Source: Voacanga thouarsii
Taxonomy: Eukaryota > Streptophyta > Magnoliopsida > Gentianales > Apocynaceae
Reading direction: 5' to 3'
DNA length: 64,000 bases
Assembly: GCA_026120185.1 (NCBI GenBank)
Contig: JANUWF010001052.1
Coordinates: forward strand, 434,001 to 498,000
Shown here: positions 1-40,845 of the stretch, in pieces
How positions within the stretch are numbered: the first letter of the stretch is position 1
Layout: each line of letters begins with the position of its first letter
Notes under the pieces: generated by a model
The model's input: only the letters and a program-made list of their open reading frames with translations
Databases searched by the model: none
Told to the model about the DNA's origin: nothing
Translations under genes and position numbers: made by a program

Positions 1-592
1 ATACTACATGACTACAAAAAACAGCCTTACCTGAGAAAATGAAGCTTTAGAACGCACAGCCAACAGAAGCCATGCCATGAATATCCAAATTCTCTATGAG
101 AACAGGTATATACTGACAGAAAGTAGTTTCTAAACACTGGACTTTCTTCTGTACCTTTCAGGGCACCACATACTCATGCATTTTACTCACCATTGTGATA
201 AATAACACTTTGACAAATTGTTAAGCCCATAGATGTCCTCTAAGTCTAACAATTTAAATAGCTTAACCTCATGGAAGCAGCAGACAGAATAATTCTAAGA
301 AATTTAGCACGCGGACTAAAGGAGAGGAGTCCCTTTGCCAAAGACAACTAACAAAAAGGACAGTGACTAGATAGAAATCAATTCTCAGAACATGGACTCC
401 TCAGATAAGGAAAGAATTAACAAGATACTGTGTTAATAGGCAAATGCTTTACTGACTCTCAGCAGGCAACAATTAATTAAATAGAGAACAAAAATATGAC
501 TACCTAATAAAATCATATTAATATAGGGCAGAGGCAATCTAAAATTTTAAAATGTTTCGTCTTCTCAAGTGCTTGAAATGATGCAAACGCAC
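1..592 (-). other. ATRX intron 21 (partial)
   Basis: No exon continuing from 'DWYR' and no ORF of note; T-rich on the coding strand, as expected for a plant intron. Confidence 0.7.
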
Positions 593-29603
<29,011 letters not shown>

Positions 29604-30751
29604 TGTTGGGTATCAAGAGCTAACAATCATCGAATTGCGGAGAGTAAAGTAAAGTTTGGGGGTTTTGAAGGAGGGAGGGAAGGAGGATTTGGGATTTTTG
29701 AAGGGCGCCATTATAAATGGCAAGGGGATAATTTTACGGCGTCGTTTAAATTTTTTTTTTTCTTTTTAGAGAGGAAAAATTTTAAACTTTTACAGTTGAA
29801 GTTTTGCTCTAGAATTATATTATCTTGTATTATACTTAAAGTTGTAGTCGAATATAAACGAATTAAGAATTATATTTTTAATTTAAATTCATAATTAAGT
29901 GCAGTTCGAATTTGTTTAATTAACAATCAAAAGTGAATCCATGCATAAGTTAATTTAATTATTATTTTTCGAGTTCATATTTAAAAAATATTTAATTAAT
30001 ATGCGAATATCTATATTGAAATTCGAATTTATTTGTTTATATTTTTATCCTAAATATTATTTAAAATAAATATAAAATTCTAATAAACACTCCTTAATAT
30101 TAAGTTTTAATTTAAAAATAATAGTTTGTGCATATATATTATAATATGAACATTCAAAAATAAGTAAATTATATGTTAAAAATAAATAAAATCTATATAA
30201 GATTATTAATAATTTCTATTTAATAATCAAATGAAATAGACATTCATGAACAAACTCAAATTCAATTATTCTACAAACTCAAATTAATTACTAGTCGATC
30301 AATAACTAATCAAATTCAAACGAATTTGAACAAGCTTTTATTTCTCAAAAGTTGGATTCATTAACAGTTATGGTTATATTGTAGCACACATACTTCAAGC
30401 CAACAAAAGTAATTAACTTGAGGTTTTTTCAAACTCGTATTCTAGGAAAATTTTTTAGGTTTATTCCTTAACGTATTTTATATTTATTGTTATGTTCCTT
30501 TAAAATTCCAAAAACTTTTCTACATAGCCATTAATGTCTTTATAAATTTATTTGTCTTATAAATTTTATAACTTTTAAACAGCACGATTGAAGTCTTTTT
30601 CGTGGCTTCCATAACAATTCTAGAAAAAAAAAAAAAAAAGATATTTTCAAGCACGAGGCTTTGCTTGAACAAAAATTTTTCCATTCCTATTCCAAATAAA
30701 ATTTTTACTTAATTTAAATATTATTATTTTATGTATTTTTATTTCTCGAAA
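29604..30751 (-). promoter_or_regulatory. ATRX 5' flank and promoter region
   Basis: About 150 bases from the ATG are 'GGCGCCA' (29703-29709) and 'ACGGCGTCGTTT' (29736-29747), the only GC-rich motifs in an AT-rich stretch. GGCGCC resembles an E2F core, which would suit a replication-linked chromatin gene, but this is weak. Beyond 29,760 the DNA is AT-rich with no gene. Confidence 0.4.
29613..29630 (-). promoter_or_regulatory. Possible 5-codon upstream ORF of ATRX
   Basis: Upstream of the ATRX ATG, an ATG followed by ATT GTT AGC TCT TGA ends nine bases before the main start, in the same frame. If the transcript starts further upstream, this uORF could lower translation. Confidence 0.4.
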
Positions 30752-31086
30752 TGTAACATCCTGCCTTTAGTACTTTTTAAGGCAAGAGATTTATTTTAAC
30801 ATATGAGAATTTTCTTAAATTTTATAAAGTTATTTTCTCTTATTTTCAAGAAAGACATTGTTTATGAAATGAATATTTTATTGAAATTATATTTTTATAA
30901 GAAATATTATATTTCTATATTTTATATTTTTTATAAGAAATAATATATTTTATAAATATATTATATTATATTATATTTGATAAAGAAAATATTATATTTT
31001 ATAAAATGAAAAGAAATTCAAATTGGTCAAGTAACTTATTTTATATATTAAAAAGACAAATTCAAATTTGCTACCTAATCTATTTT

Positions 31087-31453
31087 TGTTATGAATTATT
31101 GGAATCTCCATTAATTAGTGGAGGCTCCACTAATTATGGATTTATGTGAATTATTAGAAGATTTTTATGGATGTCCACCATTTAGTGGAGAAACTACTAA
31201 TTAAGATTAGTGGGAAATGATGTATGCCATGATGTAATCCACTAATTAGAGCTCTATAAATAGAGCTATTCTATAAGCTTGTAATACACCATCATTTTGT
31301 GAAAGAAAGATTAGTGAAAGAAAGATTAGAGAAAGAATTGTGAGAGAAAGAAAGAGAGAAGTTTGAAGAGAAATTATTGTGCAAAGAATAGTTAGAGTTT
31401 TCTTAGTGTGTAGTGTGTAGATTTTATTCTAACACTACCCTAATTTTATAACA
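31087..31453 (+). repeat. Copia 5' LTR (367 bp)
   Basis: TGTTATGAATTATTGG... to ...TTTTATAACA. It contains internal repeats of 'TCCA(TT/C)TAAT' around the start and a TATA box at 31253-31263. Confidence 0.95.
31253..31263 (+). promoter_or_regulatory. TATA box in the Copia 5' LTR
   Basis: TCTATAAATAG; the same motif is at 36493-36503 in the 3' LTR. It should place the transcript start about 30 bases downstream. Confidence 0.7.
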
Positions 31454-31455
31454 CG

Positions 31456-31468
31456 TTATCAGCACGAG
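31456..31468 (+). other. Copia primer-binding-site region
   Basis: TTATCAGCACGAG lies two bases after the LTR, where the primer tRNA pairs in Copia elements. I did not assign the tRNA. Confidence 0.55.
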
Positions 31469-31554
31469 TCTCTACCGGTACAAAAGCCAGAAGACTAAGC
31501 ATGAGTTTCTGCCGTTAACAAAACCAGAAGACAGGTACGCATTTATTGATCTCT

Positions 31555-32580
31555 ATGGCTAATCTCGCTAAACTCGAATTTATAGCCCTTGATATTTCTG
31601 GAAAAAATTATATGTCATGGGTTCTCGATGCAGAAATACATCTAAATGCTGAAGGCCTTAGTGAAACTATTCAAGCAAATAATAGTGCATCTGCACAACA
31701 CAAGGCTAAAGCTTTGATTTTTATTCGTCGTCATCTCGATGAAAATTTGAAAATGAAATATCTTACTGAAAAAGATCCATATGGTCTGTGGGTAAATTTA
31801 AAAGAAAGATTTGACCACCTGAAGATGGTCGTACTACCTACTGCACGGTATGAATGGTTGCACCTGAGGTTGCAAGATTTTAAAACCGTGAATGAATATA
31901 GCTCCGCAATGTATAAAATTACATCTCAATTAAAATTATGCGGAGAAAAAGTGATCGATGAAGATATGTTGGAGAAGACATTCTCCACCTTTCATGCCTC
32001 GAATATTGTCCTGCAGACAACAATATCGAGAAAAGGGGTATACAAAATTTACGGATTTAATTATCGCCCTCCTCATTGCAGAGAAAAATAATGAGTTATT
32101 ATTGAGAAATCATGAAGCCGCACCAATCGGCTCTACAAAGACTCCTGAAGTGAATGTCGTTGGCTCCAGCAGAAGCCATCGTTATAGTCGTGGTCGTGGT
32201 CGTGGCCGTGGCCGTGGTCGTGGTTATGGTCGTAGTCACGCTCGATATTTCCCTTATCACAATTATAATCAAACCGTGAGAAATCCTGCCACCCGAAGTG
32301 GAACAGAAAAGATCAAAAGGGAAAAGAAAAAGAAATTGAAGAAAAGCATGAGGATATATGTTATAGATGTGGCATGAAAGGTCATTGGTCACGAAACTGT
32401 CGTACGGCTAAGCATTTAGTTGAATTGTATCAAGCTTCATTGAAAAATAAAAATGTGGAAGCAAATTTTTCTCAACATCCAATAAATAATGTTGAGGATG
32501 ACGATAGTGATCCCGAAGATCTTAATATCAATATTACCCATATGGATGTATCGGATTTTTTTGAACACCCGCATCGGTAG
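31555..32580 (+). pseudogene. Copia gag pseudogene with RG repeat and CCHC knuckle
   Basis: Starts MANLAKLEFIALDISGKNY, a UBN2-type gag ('YLTEKDPYGLWVNLKERFDH', 'LRLQDFKTVNEYSSAMYKI'). A frameshift near 32,030 moves coding to the frame of 'NNELLLRNHEAAPIGS'. A CGTGGT/CGTGGC repeat then encodes alternating Arg-Gly (32,187-32,230). A second frameshift near 32,340 precedes the zinc knuckle 'CYRCGMKGHWSRNC'. Confidence 0.88.
32187..32230 (+). repeat. CGTGGT/CGTGGC hexamer repeat encoding Arg-Gly
   Basis: Tandem hexamers giving a run of RG dipeptides in gag; on the opposite strand it is an ACC-rich tract. Confidence 0.85.
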
Positions 32581-32706
32581 GATAGACCATTTAATTGGTG
32601 ATGGTAGTGTCCAAAAGAACTAAAGCCTCACCCCGATATTTTTGTATTTTCATTTTCATTCTATTCTAATAATATTTACGTTTACATATATATATTTGTG
32701 TTCGTA

Positions 32707-35700
32707 TGGTCGTTATTAATGATGATGTATGCATTATTGATAGTGGAACTACACACACCATACTAAAAAATGAGAAATATTTTTCTCGATCTCAAAATGG
32801 GAGAAATAAATATTTATACAATAAACGGTAGTGCAAATGTAATTGAGGGCTCCTGAAGAGCTAGTATATTGTTGCCTAAAGGAACAACAATTATTATTGA
32901 TAAGGCACTATTTTCCTCAAAATCCGTAAGAAATTTATTGAGTTTTAAAGATATCCGCAGAAATGGGTATCATGTTGAAACAAATGAGGAAAATGGGATT
33001 GAGCATCTTTTTATTACTCAAATGCATTTGGGTAAGAAATCGGTATTAGAAAAACTGCCGTCTTTTTCTACTCGGTCTATATTTTGTAAAAATACGTACA
33101 ATTGAAATTCATCATCTAGTAAACCGTAAGTTTACTGATCCTATTACTTTTAGCATTTGGCATGACCGGTTGGGTCATCCTGGATCTACCATGATGAGAA
33201 GAATCATTGAGAATACACATGGTCATCCTTTAAAAAATAAAAGGATATTAACATCGTAAAAATTCGCATGTACTCGCATGTTCCCTAGGTAAATTAATTG
33301 TTAAACCATCACCAGTAAAAGTAGGAGCCGAAAGTCCTACATTTCTCGAACGGATTCACGGAGATATTTGTGGACCTATTGATCCACCATGTGGACCGTT
33401 CAAATATTTTATGGTCTTAATTGATGCATCATCTCGATGGTCACATGTATGTTTATTATCTACTCGCAACCCGGCGTTTGCGAGATTACTTGCTCAAATA
33501 ATTAAATTACGAGCACAATTTCCGGACCATCACATTAAAAATATCCGTTTGGATAATGTCGGTGAATTTTCATCACATGCTTTTGATGCATATTGCATGT
33601 CAATTGGGATTAATGTTGAACATCCCGTAACTCATGTTCACACACGTAATGGTCTTGCTCGAAGCTTTAATTAAACGATTACAATTAATTGCTAGACCAT
33701 TATTAATGAAAACAAATCTCCCAACATCTCGCTCGGGGACATGCTATTCTACATGCCGCAACACTTGTACGTATAAGACCAGCTTAGTTATCATAAATTC
33801 TCTCCTTTGCAATTGGCTTTTGGGTCGAACCAAATATTGCTCATTTAAGAATTTTTGGGTGTGTCAGTATATATTCCAATTGCACCAAACCAACGTACAA
33901 AGATGGGTCCTCAAAGAAGAAAGGGGATATACGTTGGATATGATTCTCCCTCTATTATCGTGTATATTGAACCCCCGACAGAGATGTATTCACAAGCAAG
34001 ATTTGCCGATTGTCATTTTGATGAATCATTATTCCCTAAATTAGGGGAGAACTCAAACAAGATAAAAAGGATCTTGATTGGACAACATCATTAAATTATC
34101 TTGATCCGCGCACAAGCGCATGTGAACTTGAAGTTCAAAAGATAATTCATTTGCAAAGCATTGCAAATCAAATGCCGTACGCTTTTGTTGACTCCGTAAG
34201 AGTTACAAAATCGCATATTCCAGCCTATAAATGCTCCTATTCGAATTGAAGTTCCAAGCAGAACAAAATATTATACCTATAGTCGCTGAGTCAAAAACAC
34301 GCCGTAAGCGTGGCCGACCTCTTGGTTCTAAAGATAAAAATCCTCGAAAGAAAAGAGGATTAAATGATCCGAAGATCATATTGAAGAAAAGAATGATAAA
34401 GACCAAGAGAGAACTGATGACAAAGAACCGTAAGTTGATGAAAGTAACACCGAAATTTCTATCAATTATACCACTTCCAGTAGAAGTTGGAATCGGATAG
34501 AAACCGTTATTGATAATATATTTGCATACAATATATCTCTTGATGTTACACAGATAATGATGATCCCGAACCAATATCGCTTGATGAATGTTAGCATAGA
34601 AAAGATTGGTCGCAATGGAAAGATGCGATTCAATCGGAGTTAAATGAACTGACAAAACGTGAAGTCTTCGGACTTGCAGTTCGAACACCAGAAGGTGTAA
34701 AACCTGTTGGCTACAAATGGATATTTGTGCGAAAGCGCAATGAAAATAGTGAAATCGTTCGATATAAAGCGCGATTAGTAGCTCAAGGTTTTTCACAAAG
34801 ATCAGGTATTGATTATAATGAAACTTATTCTCCTGTTGTTGATGCTATTACACTCCGATATCTTATCAGTTTGGCAGTACATGAAAAGATAGATATGCGT
34901 ATTAGATGTTGTCACTGCTTACTTGTATGGAAATTTAGAAAATGATGTTTACATGAAAATCCCCGAAGGATTTCATATGCCTGAAGCATATAAACATTAT
35001 CCTCGTGAAAATTACTCCATCAAATTGCAAAAATCATTATATGGCCTGAAGCAATCTGGGCGCATGTGGTTCACACGTCTTAGTGAATATTTATTGAAAG
35101 CGGGATTTAAAAATGACCAGGTATGTCCATGTGTTTTTATTAAGAAATCTAGTTCTAAATTTATGATATTAGCAATATATGTTGATGATATTAATCTTAT
35201 TGGAACTCCTGAAGAGCTCCAAGAAATAATTGATTATTTAAAAAGAGAATTCGAAATCAAGGATTTTGGTAAAACCAAATTTTTCCTTGGTTTACAAATT
35301 GAACATCTGGAGAGTGAAACATTTATTCATCAATCAACATATACAGCAAAAGTGCTAAAAAGATTTTACATGGACAAAGCACATCTATTGAGTATTTCAA
35401 TGATCGTCCGATCATTAAATGTGGATAAAGATCCTTTCTGACCTCAAGAAAATGATGAATAACTCCTTGGTCCTGAAGTACCATATCTCAGTGCAATTGG
35501 TGCATTGATGTATCTTGCTAATAATACACGACCTGATATTGCTTTTGCTGTCAATTTATTAGTAAGATTTAGTTCTTCACCAACACGACGACATTGGAAT
35601 GGAATTAAACAAGTCCTTCGATATCTCCAAGGTACAATTGATCTAGGATTATTTTATTTAAATAAAATCAGTTCAACATTGATAGGTTATGCAGATACTG

Positions 35701-36200
35701 GTTATTTATCTGATCCACATAAAGCACGTTCTCAAACGGGCTATCTATTTACATGTGGAAATACTGCTATATCATGGCGTTCTACGAAACAATCTATAAC
35801 AGCTACTTCTTCAAATCATGCTGAAATTATAACCATTCATGAAGCAAGTCGAGAATGTGTATGGCTAAGATCCATGATTCATTATATCCGAGAAAGTTGT
35901 GGATTATCATTAATCAAAGATATTCCAACTCCTCTTTATGAAGACAATGCAGCTTGCATAGCTTAATTACGAGGAGGATATATTAAAGGAGATCGGACAA
36001 AACATATTTCACCAAAATTCTTCTTTACTCATGAACTCTAGAAGAAATGTGAAATTGATGTGCTACAAATTCGGTCATGTGATTACCTCGCAGATATTTT
36101 CACGAAGACTTTACCGATTGCAACATTTGAGAAATTGAGATATAAAATCGGTATGCATCGGTTTAAAGATTTAAAAGGAATCATCTCATCAGGGGGAGTA
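32707..36200 (+). pseudogene. Copia pol pseudogene (protease, integrase, RT, RNase H)
   Basis: Protease 'VCIIDSGTTHTIL' at about 32,720; integrase zinc finger 'IWHDRLGHPGSTMMRRI' at about 33,155 and core 'FLERIHGDICGPIDPPCG' to 'DNVGEFSSHAF' (33,340-33,600); RT 'RYKARLVAQGFSQRSGIDYN' at 34,760, 'QKSLYGLKQSGRMWF' at 35,025, active-site 'YVDD' at about 35,180; RNase H 'STLIGYADTGYLSD' at 35,670 through 'YEDNAACIA', ending near 'DYLADIFTKTLP' at 36,085. Frameshifts occur in integrase and between RT blocks, with in-frame stops near 35,440 and 35,966. Confidence 0.92.
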
Positions 36201-36315
36201 ATAAACAGACATATAGAATAGTGTACTATTTTTCCTTCACTAGATTTTTTTTCCCACTGGGTTTTTATCTAGTAAGGTTTTAACGAGGTATATTCTTTAT
36301 GTAATATATGGACAT

Positions 36316-36326
36316 CCAAGGGGGAG
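36316..36326 (+). other. Copia polypurine tract
   Basis: CCAAGGGGGAG directly before the 3' LTR, the plus-strand primer site. Confidence 0.85.
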
Positions 36327-36693
36327 TGTTATGAATTATTGGAATCTCCATTAATTAGTGGAGGCTCCACTAATTATGGATTTATGTGAATTATTAGAAA
36401 ATTTTTATGGATGTCCACCATTTAGTGAAAAAACCACTAATTAAAATTAGTGGAAGATGATGTATGCCATGATGTAATCCACTAATTAGAGCTCTATAAA
36501 TAGAGCTATTCTCTAAGCTTGTAATACACCATCATTTTGTGAAAGAAAGATTAGTGAAAGAAAGATTAGAGAAAGAATTGTGAGAGAAAGAAAGAGAGAA
36601 GTTTGAAGAGAAATTCTTGTGCAAAGAATAGTTAGAGTTTTCTTAGTGTGTAGTGTGTATATTTTATTCTAACACTACCCTAATTTTATAACA
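36327..36693 (+). repeat. Copia 3' LTR (367 bp)
   Basis: Same length as the 5' LTR, with about ten differences clustered around its positions 80-150 and near the end. Confidence 0.95.
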
Positions 36694-36920
36694 ATTTTAT
36701 AATAGTGAGAAGAATTCAATTTTGATAAGTAACTTTTATATTAATCATACAGGGCCCACAACTTTAATGAAATTATTAGATTTTTATATCTGGAACCCAC
36801 AAAATATACATAGGTGGTCTATTTTATTAATAATGCATTAATTAAGCTTTGAACACATACAATTATTTTTTACCATTTAGGAGATAATGTGTGACTTTTC
36901 TTTGACCACTATATTTTCTA

Positions 36921-37385
36921 CTCCCTCCATTCCAAATTATCTGTTCACTTTAACTGATTATGCGGAGATTAAAAAAAATAAATTTTTTAATTAATTAAAT
37001 ATTCTCTATCATTTATGCCCTTAAAATTTAATGATTAGTATCTCTCTTTATATTAAGAAGTACACAAACTCTAAAATTTTGATATAACTTTAAATTATTT
37101 CTTTCTCATAAGTATTTAATTATTGCTAGAAAATTGGTCAAAATATTGATGAATATTTAATTTTCTCTCCAAGTTGCCATTGATATTTCTTAAAAATTAA
37201 CGAGATGAGCGTGAATATCATAACTCATAAAATGACTTGTTGACTATATTTTAATATGTTTGGAAAATAGAATACTATTAAATATGAGTAAATTTAAAAT
37301 CTTAAATCTTGATTTCATAAAGGGATAGATAATTTGGGACAAAAATTAAGTTAGAAAGTTGATTGATAATTTGGGACGGAATGAG
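36921..37385. mobile_element. Stowaway-like MITE, degenerate TIRs (465 bp)
   Basis: Begins CTCCCTCCATTCCAAATTATC and ends with the inverse of CTCATTCCGTCCCAAATTATC, flanked by TA (36919-36920, 37386-37387). It is older and longer than the copy at 19794 and sits within the split solo LTR. Confidence 0.8.
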
Positions 37386-37952
37386 TATAAGTTTCTAGAG
37401 ATTTGCCACCTACACCTTCTAACTAATTTCATAAGTCTCTATATGATTCTATTAAATTCCAATAATTTTCAAAATATTTTAGACTTGGTGAATCATCATC
37501 CAAAAGTTTCTAAAGTTTTCTTCTAACCTCCAAAAGCTATTATATAAAGTAATCATTGGATCCACAAGGATTAATGAAGGTGGCCCACTTTAGTTGACAA
37601 GCTGACCAACTTTGATCGGGTTTGACCAAATTTTGACCAATGTTGACCACGTAAGATTCATATATCTTCCATTAGTTTCTCTCACATTCTATTAATTTAC
37701 AGTATTTTTTATAAGCTTCTAATAGATTCTAAAGTATTCTCGAAGTAATGAATCATCCTCCACAACTTTTTAGAGATGCTTAGTCATCATGTTATAGAAA
37801 TGGCACCTACCCCTTCCATTTCATTCCATAAACTTCTAAGATATTCTATAAGTTGCCAAGTCTTCATCTTACATAAGTTCTTAGATAAGCCTTTACATAA
37901 GCGCTTACCTAAACCTCCATAAACAAAGCTCCCTACATAAGCTTTTGGAACC

Positions 37953-37963
37953 ACTATAAATAG
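37953..37963 (+). promoter_or_regulatory. TATA box of the probable gypsy LTR
   Basis: ACTATAAATAG followed by a long purine-rich leader (AGAAGAGA-type), as often found at the U3/R border of plant gypsy LTRs. Confidence 0.5.
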
Positions 37964-38959
37964 AATAGAAGAGAGAAGAACAAGAGAAGAAGAGACAAGA
38001 AGATATGACCAAAATAAACAGAAGAAAGAAAGGAAAAGAAAGAAGAGAGGGAAACCAAGAAAGTGAAGAGATAGATAGAAAGAGAAAATGAAGGAAAAGA
38101 GATAAAGAAGTAGTGATTTTGAGATATTGACTTTGCTTAATCAACTTGATGAGGTTAACTTGAGGTTTTAGCAAAGACGAGATGAATCCCATTTATTTCA
38201 TAAAAACCATTATAGCAAGTGATTTTCTTAAAATATACATGTCTACCTGATGATTTTATGAAATATGGATTTCATGAGTTATTCCAGGAATTTAATTTTG
38301 AAAACGGGTTTCGTTTGGAAAATATTACATTGCTTGATTTTCGGCGTTGTGCCCAAATATGTTATAATGCTCATAGGATTATTCCTATGGTATTATATTA
38401 TTGTTTGGACTAATGTCCCTTCCGAGTAATGAGATCGCAATGTAGTCTTACTTATTAAACACTTGTCGAGAATATAATTCCTATGATGGATGAGTCATTA
38501 ATATCCATGTGAAGAAATGACTGTTTTGTATAAAGTATGAGATCTCATGTATGTTTACAAGTGGTCTTATTTGGAAAATACCATTAAACCTATTTTATTT
38601 AAAAATTACGAGCACATATAGGACTCATGTGAGTGTTTAGCATTCATATGTTTTTCTACATATTTTTAGGCCTTACGGTACAAGTTAGTGATCAGAGTGC
38701 ACAATGAAAGTGTGATGAAGTAGAAATAAGTAATATGAGATATTATATAATATATTGTAAATTTAGAATATTGTATAAAGGATTCGAAATTCATGTATTA
38801 TGGAATTTTCCTGTAAATAAATTCCCTATTTTGAAATTATAGTATCATTCCACTATGTATGAAGTTATTGATTCGTTATAATGACCCATTATCTAGGAAT
38901 TCAGACGAGGCAACGTCCTATAAAGACAAGGCTCACTATGACTGGTTATGTGGGGTGTT

Positions 38960-39092
38960 ATACTAGAACTGTCAAATACTTACACCATATCATATTCCCT
39001 CTTTTTAGACCTCACTTGACCTAACATACTTAATAATTTTTTATCATATACAAACAAACTCATTTCAATCAAATTTCTGTCCAAGTACACAG
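38960..39092 (-). mobile_element. PIF/Harbinger-like MITE, copy D (truncated)
   Basis: The inverse reads GTGTACTTGGACAG then 'ATGAGTTTGTTTG' and a GTAAGTATTTGACAG stretch, matching copy A. About 90 bases of one end are missing, and it abuts the end of the probable gypsy LTR. Confidence 0.65.
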
Positions 39093-39265
39093 TGCAGCCT
39101 ACTCTATTTCTTTCTCTCATTGTGCCTTACTCTCTCAACTTCTTACTCCACTACACTACACAACCTACATACAACCCTACAAAGAAAGTGAGAGAGGGTA
39201 GTTACAAAAAAGATGCATGATGATGAAATCATTTGAAGTTCGTGGAGTCAATTTTTAAAAACCTC

Positions 39266-39267
<2 letters not shown>

Positions 39268-39317
<50 letters not shown>

Positions 39318-39342
39318 TATATATATATATACATATATATAT
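39268..39342. repeat. AT/AC dinucleotide microsatellite
   Basis: About 75 bases of alternating AT with a short ACACAC interruption. Confidence 0.95.
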
Positions 39343-39769
39343 AATAAAAAAATTTCATTCCACCATTTAAATTTATCTTTCATCATATTTTTATTTCAAC
39401 TAAATTTTCAGCTTTTTCTCTCCACTATTACTTCCCTTGTTCTTCCCGTTTTATTCCATTTATCTTGACTGAATAATTTAGATAAATTTGGAATTTTTTA
39501 AGTTGGGATTAGTGACAACTTCAACTCTATAATGTTTTTACCATCTTATACTTATAACTCTTGAGTTATAAAATTATGGATAAAATAAATTCACTTAAAG
39601 GTGAATTAAAGGAATGACAAGCCATAAGAGCCCAAGTATTACAAATTTATACCATTATAAAATATATCTACTTTATGGTATCCTAAATATATAACTTCAC
39701 GAATTTGATAATTAATGTTTTGAAAATTTGGATAGACATAAATGTGTTTATACTTTTTATACATTACGA

Positions 39770-40278
39770 GAAATTCGATTTTACCTTTCAAAAATAGTAC
39801 TTTTGCAATTCAATCCTCTTTCTTTTTTCAATAAAAATGTTTTTAAAAAAATTTTAAAATTTCAATCAACCCTTATTGCTTTTTTTTCCCCTAACGATTG
39901 GACCAAAACTTAATTATTCTTTGTGCTTTTTTTTGCAATTTGAAAAAAAAATTTACAAGGGTAGAGATGTAATATAACTTAGTTTTTTTTTTCTTTTCAT
40001 CTCACTTTTCCCGTCATTACAATCATATAAATGTTGGTGTAGAATGAAGCAAAAAAGGAAGGGAAAAAAGGGAAAAATAAGTAGCATTACATATTTGTCC
40101 TTCTAAATTTTTATTTTTTTACACATTGACCTAGTCAAACATTTAACTATATCAAACCATTAGCACAATGTTGGAAGGGTGTGATTGAAAATTTTTAAGA
40201 ATGTTTTTGCTAAAAAAGAAAGAAATTGTTTGAATTGCGAAATGTGCTATTTTTTAAAGACATAATTGAAGTTAACCC
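39770..40278. mobile_element. Inverted-repeat element (MULE-like, 509 bp)
   Basis: The first about 120 bases are the inverse of the last about 120: both arms share 'AAAATAG.AC.TTT.GCAATTCAA' and 'TTTCAATCA..CCCTT'. Flanks TACATTACGA and TACATTGCCA could be an imperfect 10-bp target duplication. It has no coding capacity. The long TIR and target length suggest a MULE-derived MITE. Confidence 0.55.
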
Positions 40279-40845
40279 TACATTGCCATTATTAATGCCC
40301 TATATTAGTTTATATATTAATAATCATATTTATTTTTATAATATAATTATTCTAAATAATTAAAATTTCAAAAATCATATCCCATATTAAAAAAGATTTT
40401 TTTTTAATAAAAAAATTCAAAAGGGAAAAGGAAACCTTATCATGCCTGTCTCCTCTCCTTAGACGTTGCAACTCTCCTTAAGGTCTTCATTGCGACTCTC
40501 CTCAGTCTAACTCTCTTATTCTCAGTCTAACGAACAAAGCTTTCAAAGTCAAAGGTAGGTGCTCTTTGCTTTATTGCTTTTCATTCTTTATCTGTTGCTA
40601 TAACACCTCTCTTTATGGCATTTCTTTGTCCCCAAGGATTTGCGAGTGAATAAGTTTGAAATAAATTCAATCCTATCAAGACTTAGCCAAAAATGTAGTT
40701 GTTATTCAATGTGAGAAGGGGCAGTCTTTGTTTTACTATTGAGTTAGTACAATTTGTAGAGGATGTAAATCGCGATATGTGCAACGCATATGTAGAAATT
40801 GAGTCGGGAATCGAACTTGTGACCTCATGGGGGTACCATGATGCA
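40279..40845. other. AT-rich intergenic stretch
   Basis: No gene recognised. Overlapping ORFs at about 40,683-40,902 on both strands look fortuitous. Confidence 0.5.

Larger units (their letters stand above)
31087..36693 (+). mobile_element. Complete Ty1/Copia retrotransposon (5.6 kb, frameshifted)
   Basis: Equal 367-bp LTRs, a 5-bp target duplication ATTTT (31082-31086, 36694-36698), a primer-site region, gag, protease, integrase, RT, RNase H and a polypurine tract in Copia order. By eye the LTRs differ at about ten positions, so insertion is fairly recent, but several frameshifts and stops make the copy non-autonomous. Confidence 0.95.
30752..38962 (+). mobile_element. Probable gypsy-type solo LTR split by later insertions
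   Basis: Starts TGTAACATCCTGC and ends TATGTGGGGTGTTATA, resembling the TGTAACACCC...GGGGTGTTACA ends of many plant gypsy LTRs. Removing the Copia (31087-36693) and the Stowaway (36921-37385) leaves about 2.1 kb. A TATA box and a purine-rich stretch follow at 37,953-38,110, and no gypsy coding is present. Target duplication is not visible (CGAAA against CTAGA). Confidence 0.45.

Noticed and set aside
32099..32392. Thr-rich minus-strand ORF
   Set aside because: Antisense of the Arg-Gly hexamer repeat of gag.
34203..34796. 197-codon minus-strand ORF inside the Copia
   Set aside because: It is the antisense of the pol region; the plus strand encodes recognisable Copia RT.
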